From Deltaproteobacteria bacterium (GTDB lineage: Bacteria; Desulfobacterota_C; Deferrisomatia; Deferrisomatales; JACRMM01): a stretch of DNA of 16,116 nucleotides. The stretch spans positions 1 to 16,116 of the forward strand of contig JACRCS010000098.1 of assembly GCA_016218905.1 (NCBI GenBank), read 5' to 3'. The notes beneath the pieces are model-generated. The model saw only the letters and a list, made by a program, of their open reading frames with translations. It did not search any database and had not been told where the DNA came from. Positions 1-6,081 of the stretch are shown here, in pieces (positions within the stretch are counted from its first letter, which is position 1; every line of letters begins with the position of its first letter). Position numbers and translations under genes: made by a program.

Positions 1-834
1 CGCATCTCCTCGGGCTCCAAGCGCACGAAGAAGTACCACGAGACGCGCTACCGCGTGCCCGCGGGCTGCCGGTGCGGCAAGGGCGCCGCGGAGATAAAGG
101 ATGCCCTGGAGCGCGGGCAGGTCCGGGCTGAGCCCTTCCCGGAGGAGCGATCGCACCTCGTCGATCCACCCGGCCGCGAGCATCGCTTCGACCCGGCGAT
201 CGACACGGCGGTAGAGCTCCGCCCGCTCCAGCCAGACACCGAGGAGCAGGACTTCGTAGGGGCTCTCCGCGAACCCGTGCTCGTCGTGGAAGCTCGAGAG
301 CGGCCGCCCCGTACTCCTCCAGACCTCCAGGGCGCGCACGATGCGGGTGCGGTCGTTGGGGTGGAGGCGGCGGGCCGCGAGCGGGTCTGCTGCGCGGAGC
401 TCGTCCAGGAGGAGGGCCGCCTCGCCCGCGTCCCAGCGGCCTTCGATCTCGGCCCGGACCTCCGGGTCTCTGCCGGGGCAGGCGGCGAGGCCGTGGAGGA
501 GGGCCTTGAGGTAGAGGGCGGTTCCCCCCACCACGAGGGCGACCTTCCCCCGGCCGAGGACGTCGTCGATCGAGCGACCCGCCTCTTCCCGGAAGCGGCC
601 CGCATGGTAGTGCTCGTCCGGATCGGCGACGTCGATCAGGTGATGCGGGATCCGCCGTCGCTCCGCCGGCGTAGGCTTCGCGGTGCCGATGTCGAGCCGC
701 CGATACACCTGCATCGAGTCGGCGGAGATGATCTCCGCGCCGAGCCGCTCGGCGGCCTCGAGCGCAAGGGCCGTCTTGCCGGACGCCGTGGGCCCGGTGA
801 TGACGATGATCCTCGGTTTCGGAGCCCTCTCCAA
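1..834 (-). CDS. miaA: tRNA dimethylallyltransferase MiaA (3' end cut by window edge)
   Basis: MiaA transfers a dimethylallyl group to N6 of adenosine 37 in tRNAs that read UNN codons. The P-loop GPTASGKT sits at residues 12-19, followed by the family blocks DSMQVYRRLDIGTAKPT, HHLIDVADPDE, VVGGTALYLKALL, NDRTRIVRALEV and the pre-C-terminal AAGWIDEV..LLREGLSPDLPALQG. There is no ATG. I chose the TTG at 834 because it is the only usual start between the mutL stop and the P-loop, with a GGCGAGGG stretch just upstream. It lies 90 bases downstream of mutL on the same strand, the common mutL-miaA order. From about position 99 to the edge the frame stays open but does not show the expected GYRE and RRYAKRQ-TWFR blocks in any frame. 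This could be a real divergence, an indel or a contig-end artefact. Identity is secure; the start and C-terminus are not. Confidence 0.88.
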   Translation of the reverse strand, partial: MERAPKPRIIVITGPTASGKTALALEAAERLGAEIISADSMQVYRRLDIGTAKPTPAERRRIPHHLIDVADPDEHYHAGRFREEAGRSIDDVLGRGKVALVVGGTALYLKALLHGLAACPGRDPEVRAEIEGRWDAGEAALLLDELRAADPLAARRLHPNDRTRIVRALEVWRSTGRPLSSFHDEHGFAESPYEVLLLGVWLERAELYRRVDRRVEAMLAAGWIDEVRSLLREGLSPDLPALQGILYLRGALAAPAARGHAVARLVVLLRALGARGDA

Positions 835-870
835 CGCGCCCTCGCCTTCGGTCTGGGGGCGCCGGGTCGG

Positions 871-895
871 GTCCGACCGATTGGACCGATCGGAC
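871..895 (-). other. Stem-loop between mutL and miaA
   Basis: On the minus-strand transcript, bases 895-885 can pair with 881-871 around a three-base loop (882-884). This gives an 11-bp stem with two G-U wobbles and no mismatches. It lies between the mutL stop (925) and the proposed miaA start (834). No U-run follows, so it is not a standard intrinsic terminator. It could be an mRNA processing or stability element, or affect miaA translation. On the plus strand the two wobble pairs become mismatches, so the structure suits the transcribed strand better. Confidence 0.45.
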
Positions 896-924
896 GGAGC
901 CGTCCGAATCAGACCGGCGCCCCC

Positions 925-2727
925 CTACTTCCGTTTGAACAGCTTCTCGAGCTCCCATCGGCTCAGCCGTAGCGCCGCCGGCCGCCCGTGCGGACACGTG
1001 GCAGGGCCTCGGATCGCCTCCAAACCGGCGAGGAGGGCCTCGACCTCGGAAGCCACCAGGGCCCTGCGCGCCTTGACCGCCCCCGAGCATGCCGCCCGGG
1101 CCGCCAGCGCCTCCCTCCGGGCGGCCGCGACGCCGTCGGCCGGCAGGGGCGCCTCGGCGCGCAGGATCTCTCGGAGCATGGCCTCGACCGCGCCGGGCGG
1201 CACCGCGGCCGGTGCCTCGGTCACGGCGACACTCGCCTGCCCGAAGGGCTCGGCCCGGAAGCCGAGCGCCTCGACCTCGGGGCGGAGCTCCTCGAAGGCA
1301 GCCATCTCCGCGGGCGTGCACTCCAGGACGACGGGGAAGAGGAGGGGCTGGGACCGGCCGCCCTGCGCTTCCCCCCCCAGGAGCGCGTCGTAGAGCGCCC
1401 TCTCATGGGCGGCGTGCTGGTCGACGACCACGAGCTCATGCGTCTCGAGGTCCTCGAAGAGGAGGTAGGTAGCGTCGAAGGAACCGAGAGAGACGAGGCG
1501 CTTCGGCGGGCTCGCCGGAAGCGGCTGTTCGGCCGGGCGCGACCGCTCCACGACCCCCGCCGGGAAGCGCTCAGCCTGGCTTCGCGGCGGGAGCGGGGAT
1601 ACGCCGCCGACCCGGCGCGCATACGCTCCCATGGCCTCGGCGACGCGAGCGATCGGCCCCGCGCTCGCGGAGGCCGCTGCGCCCCGCTCGGGGGATGGCT
1701 CCGACGGCCACCTCGCCGGGTGCAGGCGGGCTACGGGAGCGGCGGCCGCCGCCTCGGCGGCGCAGCCCATCACCCAGCGGAAGATCCGCGCCTCTTCGGC
1801 GAAGCGCACCTCCCGCTTGGCGGGGTGGACGTTGACGTCGACCTGGTCGGGCGGAAGCTCCAGCCAGAGGAGCGCGCGGGGCTCCCTCGCCCCGTCGCCG
1901 AGGGCCTTCGCGCCGTCCATCACGGCGCGAAAGAGCAGGCGGTCCTGCACGGGCCGGCGGTTGACGAAGAGCCGGATGCCGTTGCGCGGGGTCGCGGAGG
2001 ACGAGGCGCCGAGCCCGATCCTCAGGGAGCCCCCTTCCGCCTCGAAGCCCTTCCAGACGATCCCGTCGGGGAACTCCGCGCCTAGGAGCTCGGCGGTCCG
2101 TTCCTCGAGCTCGAGCCCGGACGCCAGCGCGAGGAGGACGCGGCCCGAGCTTCGCAGCTCGAAACCCACTCCGGCGTGCACGAGGGCGAGGAGGGTGAGC
2201 GTCTCCACCGCCCGGCGGAGCTCCGTCGCGTCGCTCTTGAGGAACTTCAGGCGCGCCGGGGTGTTGAAGAAGAGGTCCTTCACCTCGACCCGTGTCCCCC
2301 GCGGGGCGCCGATCGAGTCGACCCCCAGGAGCTTCCCTCCTTCGGCGCGGACCCGCGTCCCCTCCGCGTCCTCCGAGCACCGGGTCGCCAGGGAGAAGCG
2401 GCTCACGGACGCGATGCTCGGGAGCGCTTCGCCCCGAAACCCGAGGGTCGCGATCCGGTCCAAGTCCTCCGCGCAGGCGATCTTGCTCGTGGCGTGGCGC
2501 TCGAGCGCCAGTACCGCGTCCTGCCGCGCCATGCCGTGCCCGTCGTCCTCCACGACGAGCAGGCGCTTTCCGGCGCCCTCCAGCTGGATCGAGACTTTCG
2601 TCGCGCCGGCGTCGACCGAGTTCTCGACGAGCTCCTTCAGCACGCTCGCGGGGCGCTCGACCACCTCGCCGGCGGCGATCCGGTTGGCGATCTCGTCCGG
2701 CAGCACGTGCACGCGTTGTGGGGGCAT
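925..2727 (-). CDS. mutL: DNA mismatch repair protein MutL
   Basis: 600 aa, the usual length. MutL couples mismatch recognition by MutS to strand incision. The N-terminal GHKL ATPase shows ELVENSVDAGA (catalytic E32, Mg-binding N36), DDGHGM (61-66), a GFRGEAL block near 95-101 and FFNTPARLKFLKS. A proline/alanine-rich linker covers about 320-415. The C-terminal dimerisation domain starts near LGSFDATYLLF. It carries endonuclease-type metal motifs: DQHAAHE (436-442), ACSGAVKA (C547) and CPHGRP (from C578). This suggests a nicking MutL of the Bacillus/eukaryote type rather than the Escherichia type. One oddity is that the residue closing the DQHA-x2-E-x4-E motif is Asp447, not Glu. The start has a strong GAGGAGG ribosome site directly upstream. 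mutS is not in the window; miaA follows downstream. Confidence 0.96.
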   Translation of the reverse strand: MPPQRVHVLPDEIANRIAAGEVVERPASVLKELVENSVDAGATKVSIQLEGAGKRLLVVEDDGHGMARQDAVLALERHATSKIACAEDLDRIATLGFRGEALPSIASVSRFSLATRCSEDAEGTRVRAEGGKLLGVDSIGAPRGTRVEVKDLFFNTPARLKFLKSDATELRRAVETLTLLALVHAGVGFELRSSGRVLLALASGLELEERTAELLGAEFPDGIVWKGFEAEGGSLRIGLGASSSATPRNGIRLFVNRRPVQDRLLFRAVMDGAKALGDGAREPRALLWLELPPDQVDVNVHPAKREVRFAEEARIFRWVMGCAAEAAAAAPVARLHPARWPSEPSPERGAAASASAGPIARVAEAMGAYARRVGGVSPLPPRSQAERFPAGVVERSRPAEQPLPASPPKRLVSLGSFDATYLLFEDLETHELVVVDQHAAHERALYDALLGGEAQGGRSQPLLFPVVLECTPAEMAAFEELRPEVEALGFRAEPFGQASVAVTEAPAAVPPGAVEAMLREILRAEAPLPADGVAAARREALAARAACSGAVKARRALVASEVEALLAGLEAIRGPATCPHGRPAALRLSRWELEKLFKRK

Positions 2728-2871
2728 CCCTCCTCCTCGGGGTCACTCTAGCATCGCGCGGATTGGCGGCTCAAGCCCGCACCGGCTCCAGGCGAGGAAA
2801 CGCGCCGGCGGGTTTTGGGGGAGGATCAGCCGGGCCAGGCCGCGCCCGGGCTGGGGAGGGAGGCGAACGGC

Positions 2872-2905
2872 AAAAAAGCCGGGGGAGCATTCGCTCCCCC
2901 GGCTT
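2872..2905 (-). terminator. Rho-independent terminator of the barrel-protein gene
   Basis: Arms at 2893-2905 and 2876-2888 form a perfect GC-rich stem (core GCCGGGGGAGC / GCTCCCCCGGC) with a four-base loop. Read on the minus strand, it is followed by six T (2877-2872). It starts 23 bases after the stop of the outer-membrane protein gene and isolates that gene from mutL downstream. Confidence 0.93.
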
Positions 2906-2927
2906 CAGGTACTGCGGCGGCTGCCCC

Positions 2928-4484
2928 TTAGAAGGTCAGGGTGGTCAGCCAGTAGGCGATGAACGGGTTGTCCGGATCCACCTTGGTGGCGCCGAACAGG
3001 GACGAGCTCGTGCCCGGAACGGCCGGCGTCGTACCGACGGCCGAGATCCGGTTCGTGGCGGTCTTGTTGAAGAAGTCGCCGAGCCACGCCTGGGCTCCGC
3101 TGACCGAGACGTCGAGGTTCTTGGCGATCTTATAACCCACGCGGACGCTGACCTCGGTGCCGATGACCTTGCCGTCGTGGTCCTTGATGAGGTCGGGGGC
3201 GTTGGCCAGGTTCGTGTTGTTGAGGTTCCGGTCTTCCTCCAACGCCTGGAAGTAGCCGACGGCTCCCTTCACGTAGAGGGCCGGCATGGTCGGCGGGGTG
3301 TAGACGCCGTTGACGACGAGGCCGATGAGCCCGAAGCCCTGCGTCGCGGACTGGATGGCGATGCCGTTGCCCGCGTGCGGAGCGGTCGCGCCGGGAACGT
3401 AGCCGGTGGCGCTCGTCCCGTCGCCGAGCAGGAGGTTGAGGCCCTCCCCGCCGAAGACCGGGTTGGGAAGGAGCGCCGAGGCGGCGCCGCGCTGATTGAT
3501 CACCTGGCCCATTGGGTTCCGGATGAAGGTCTGGTCCTTGTCGCTGGCGTCGTCATCGGCGGAGTAGAAGATGGCCCGGGCGCCCACGCCCCAGTTCTTG
3601 CCGGAGGTGGCCACCTTGGCGCTCGCCACCCAGGCCGAGACGTCGACGTCTTGAGCCACGCCGGCCGCGTCGAGGACGGCCTGACTCCGCTTGCCGAACT
3701 CGTAGAACGCCCAGCCGCTGATATCCAGCCTTCCGGCTTTGTACGAGAAGCTCGGGCCGACGAACCAGAGGTCCTCGCGGCCGCCGGGAGTTTCGAGGCC
3801 GTTCGCCACGTGGGCGACCGCGGCCGGATCCTGGTTCTGCAGGTAGTAGGCGTCGGCTCCGAGCTTCAGGGCGCCCATGGGCTTCAGGGCGGCCCGCAGG
3901 GTCCAGAGGTTCACGTCGTCTTCGTTACGGAACTGACCACCGAGGCTCGGCTCGGCGGCCTCGCCCTCGGCGAGCTTGAACCAGCCCAGCGTCACGTTGG
4001 CGACGTTGCCGAGGTTCGTCGCGTCGGCCCGGATCCCGGCCATGTCGAAGCCCGTCAGGACCAACTCCCAGTTGTCCGCGAAGCCCTGGAGGCCGGACGT
4101 GATCGTGAGGGGCGTGTTGGGGATCTTCGCCACCAGGTAGAGGTTCTTGGTCTCGAGGCTCGTGGCGTCGCCGTCCTGCCCGCCGCCGGTGTTCCGCCCA
4201 ACCGGCTGTGCGGCCGAGTTGGCGGTGCCGTCGCCGAAGGAAAAGTCGACCTCGCCGAAGTACACGAACGAGAGGTAATCGTTGACCTTGGCAGTCCACT
4301 TGGCCCTGAGGCGCTGGTCGACGAGCCAGTCCGGTCTCTTGTTCGAGTTCCCCTCGAGCTGCACGTCGGCGACGATGCCCTTCTGGCGCAGGAAACCCGT
4401 GATCTCACTCGTCAGCGCAAATGCCGGGAGGGCGGTGCCGACCGCCAGAGTGGTGCAAACGGCAGCAACCAAACTTTTCTTCAT
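2928..4484 (-). CDS. Outer-membrane beta-barrel porin-like protein
   Basis: 518 aa from the chosen ATG. A Sec signal peptide, MKKSLVAAVCTTLAVGTALPAFA, ends in an AFA cleavage site and is preceded by a perfect AGGAGG. An in-frame GTG at 4562 would bury the signal peptide, so I rejected it. The mature chain is rich in alternating polar/hydrophobic strands with aromatic girdles (for example YLSFVYFGEVDFSFGD) and Asn/Gly/Asp loops. It ends in WLTTLTF; a terminal Phe is the usual signal for BAM-dependent barrel insertion. It probably forms a diffusion channel for a small solute. I cannot assign a porin subfamily. It has its own terminator and is divergent from the GntR-GRE cluster; a half-copy of the cluster's operator in its leader hints at co-regulation, but that is inference. 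Confidence 0.85.
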   Translation of the reverse strand: MKKSLVAAVCTTLAVGTALPAFALTSEITGFLRQKGIVADVQLEGNSNKRPDWLVDQRLRAKWTAKVNDYLSFVYFGEVDFSFGDGTANSAAQPVGRNTGGGQDGDATSLETKNLYLVAKIPNTPLTITSGLQGFADNWELVLTGFDMAGIRADATNLGNVANVTLGWFKLAEGEAAEPSLGGQFRNEDDVNLWTLRAALKPMGALKLGADAYYLQNQDPAAVAHVANGLETPGGREDLWFVGPSFSYKAGRLDISGWAFYEFGKRSQAVLDAAGVAQDVDVSAWVASAKVATSGKNWGVGARAIFYSADDDASDKDQTFIRNPMGQVINQRGAASALLPNPVFGGEGLNLLLGDGTSATGYVPGATAPHAGNGIAIQSATQGFGLIGLVVNGVYTPPTMPALYVKGAVGYFQALEEDRNLNNTNLANAPDLIKDHDGKVIGTEVSVRVGYKIAKNLDVSVSGAQAWLGDFFNKTATNRISAVGTTPAVPGTSSSLFGATKVDPDNPFIAYWLTTLTF

Positions 4485-4586
4485 CCCTTTCCTCCTGTAA
4501 GTCGTTCCCAACCCGTTCACGATCGGTTCAGTTAAGCAACGGTCTTCTCGCGCGGGGCTCACCTCCTTTTCCCCTTTGTTGTCTTG

Positions 4587-4595
4587 GACTTATAC
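4587..4595 (-). promoter_or_regulatory. Half-site matching the GRE-operon operator
   Basis: The 9-mer GTATAAGTC (minus strand) is identical to nine bases of the inverted repeat before the GRE operon (5991-5999). The partner half is not conserved here. It lies about 105 bases upstream of the barrel ATG and downstream of that gene's proposed promoter. Confidence 0.25.
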
Positions 4596-4662
4596 CGAGC
4601 GCACGACCCCTATTGCCTCAGAGAGAGGCCGCCTCGTACAGCCGCCGGGCGGTCGGGTGCGG

Positions 4663-4692
4663 AGCATAACAGGCAGTTTATTTCCGTGTCAA
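4663..4692 (-). promoter_or_regulatory. Sigma-70-type promoter for the barrel gene
   Basis: A perfect TTGACA -35 box (4692-4687) is followed by 18 bases and TATGCT (4668-4663). With 17-base spacing the -10 would instead read TTATGC. The promoter would give a leader of about 170 bases before the ATG at 4484, room for regulator binding. It is placed and oriented correctly for the outer-membrane gene. Confidence 0.5.
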
Positions 4693-5123
4693 CAAGCATT
4701 ACTTCCCGAAACGCCTGACCTCGCTCTGGAAGGTCCATTGGAGATGAGTGCCTCACCGGCACCCGCCGATCAGGTGCAAGCAAGAGAACGTGTTCAGTTC
4801 CGCATCAAAGAAGCCGTCGGCTATTTGCGTTCAGTTTCAACAGAGGTCGCCGTGTACGGCCTCCTGCTCTGGTTGCACGGCGCTGCCCGTCCCCGAAGCG
4901 GTATCTGTAGCGGAACGCAAGGGCGGCGCACGGTAAGTTCATGGGCCCGAGGCTCGCCCAACCTGCTGCGATTTCGAAGGGTTGCCGTGAATGCCTTGAA
5001 TTGGTCGGCCGCGGATGGGGGCGCCCGGCCGGCTACGTCCTTGGCCGGGCGGGAGGGGCGCCGCGCCCCCCGACCCGAGGCGAAAGCGTTTGACGTCTCC
5101 GGGTCCGGCAGTCTACCTTGCAA

Positions 5124-5139
5124 CGTATGATCATATACA
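5124..5139. promoter_or_regulatory. Putative operator upstream of the GntR regulator
   Basis: CGTATGATCATATACA has the pattern CGTATR-N4-TATACR and contains the perfect 10-bp palindrome TATGATCATA. It lies 75 bases before the regulator start. The same arrangement with the same 4-base spacer occurs before the GRE gene, which suggests autoregulation. Confidence 0.5.
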
Positions 5140-5214
5140 GAGGACGAGATCCTCTCCCGAACGGAACTCACGGCGGTGTGACGAGAGGTTGACGCTGAGG
5201 CTGAGGGAGGACGC

Positions 5215-5946
5215 TTGAAGAGGCACGACGGAGGCATTCCGTTCTACATCCAGGTGGCCGAGACCCTGAGGCGGCGAATGGCTACGCGGGACTACCCGGA
5301 AGGGAGCCTGCTGCCGAGCACCGAGGAGCTCGAGCGGGAGTTCGGGGTGAGCGAGATCACCATCCGCAAGGCCCTGGCGCTCCTCACGAAGGAGGGGATG
5401 CTGCAGCGCCGGCGGGGCCTGGGAACCATCGTGGCGAAGGGGCCGAGGGAGCTCGTCACGATGGAGCTGAGCGGTCAGTTCGATCGGCTCGTCCGACTCG
5501 TCGAGAGCCTGCCCACGGACCTCCAGGTCCTCGAAGTGGGGATCGTCCCCTGCCCCCATCACGTCGCCGACTCGCTCCGCCTGGAGCCGGGGAGCCCGGT
5601 CTGGCGGATGAAGAAACTCCGCCGCCACGACGGAAGCCCGCTCTGCCACTACCTCCACTACTCTCGCCCCGAGCTCTGCCAGGGAATCACGCGGGACGCG
5701 GCCGAGAAGAAGAACTTCGTCGACGTCTTCCGGGAGGCCACGGGCCTGAACCTGGTGACGCTGGAGCAGCGGCTCGAGGCCTCCAGCGCCGACACCGAGC
5801 TCTCCAGCCTCCTGCGGGTCCGCTTCGGAGCGCCCCTGCTCTTCCTGGAGAACCTCTTCATCGCCGCCGGAGAGGAGCACGTCCTCCTGACGCAGATCCA
5901 TTACCGGGCGGACCGCTGCACGGTGAAGGCGAGGACCCCGCTGTAG
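5215..5946 (+). CDS. GntR-family transcriptional regulator, HutC/UTRA subfamily
   Basis: 243 aa. The N-terminal winged helix-turn-helix (about 8-75) has the family signature: IPFYIQVAETLRRRM, then LLPSTEELEREFGVSEITIR, then the wing GMLQRRRGLGTIVA. A ligand-binding UTRA domain fills about 95-238, with the typical LRLEPGSPVWRMKKLR block and a C-terminal strand TQIHYRADR. HutC-type members are usually repressors released by a small-molecule effector, often the pathway substrate. I chose the TTG at 5215 because GAGGGAGG lies four bases upstream and it places the HTH at the normal distance from the N-terminus. The gene ends 10 bases before the promoter of the GRE operon. Similar operators precede both, so it most likely controls this operon and itself. 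Confidence 0.92.
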   Translation: MKRHDGGIPFYIQVAETLRRRMATRDYPEGSLLPSTEELEREFGVSEITIRKALALLTKEGMLQRRRGLGTIVAKGPRELVTMELSGQFDRLVRLVESLPTDLQVLEVGIVPCPHHVADSLRLEPGSPVWRMKKLRRHDGSPLCHYLHYSRPELCQGITRDAAEKKNFVDVFREATGLNLVTLEQRLEASSADTELSSLLRVRFGAPLLFLENLFIAAGEEHVLLTQIHYRADRCTVKARTPL

Positions 5947-5955
5947 AGAAAAGGT

Positions 5956-5984
5956 TTGACTTCCTCCTGGGGCCGGGGAAGAAT
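5956..5984 (+). promoter_or_regulatory. Promoter of the GRE/TRAP operon
   Basis: TTGACT (5956-5961), 17 bases, then AAGAAT (5979-5984): 5/6 and 4/6 matches to the sigma-70 boxes at ideal spacing. The operator-like inverted repeat starts at the next base and would cover the transcription start, the usual geometry for repression. Confidence 0.55.
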
Positions 5985-6000
5985 CGTATAGACTTATACG
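5985..6000. promoter_or_regulatory. Putative GntR operator before the GRE operon
   Basis: CGTATAGACTTATACG: two perfect 6-bp inverted arms (CGTATA / TATACG) around GACT. It abuts the -10 box. It is shared, with the same spacing, with the site before the regulator gene (5124-5139). Confidence 0.6.
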
Positions 6001-6081
6001 TTTCTGGCGCCTCGTTGCCGCGAAGGCGTCCCTCCGCCGGCCGGCCGGTTGCCCCGCATGACCCTCACCGGGAGAAGGACC

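Larger units (their letters stand above)
4485..5214. other. 730-base divergent intergenic region
   Basis: This separates the barrel gene (minus) from the regulator gene (plus). It holds a minus-strand promoter (4663-4692), a half operator (4587-4595), a GC-rich hairpin without a U-run (about 5051-5072, GGGGCG-CCG-CGCCCC) and the operator-like palindrome at 5124-5139. An open frame runs from 4744 to 5130 on the plus strand, but its second half (Arg/Gly/Pro-rich) looks like chance high-GC translation. The stretch 4680-4860 is visibly less GC-rich than its surroundings, which could mark a remnant. I recognise no RNA gene in it. Confidence 0.5.

Noticed and set aside
2745..2774. TTGAGC-N18-TAGAGT promoter candidate for mutL (minus strand)
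   Set aside because: It would place the transcription start inside the ribosome binding site, leaving almost no leader. Too weak to list.
2292..4535. Plus-strand frame of 747 codons opposite mutL and the barrel gene
   Set aside because: It spans two real genes and a terminator on the other strand and has no recognisable motif. It is a shadow frame.
4485..4562. GTG start at 4562 for the barrel protein, preceded by AAAAGGAG
   Set aside because: It would put 26 residues before a perfect signal peptide, and the internal ATG has its own better AGGAGG.
4744..5130. Plus-strand frame starting MSASPAPADQVQ in the long intergenic region
   Set aside because: The first ~50 codons look plausible, but the rest is Arg/Gly/Pro filler. 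It runs into the regulator's operator and has only a poorly spaced GGAG. Kept as intergenic with a possible remnant.
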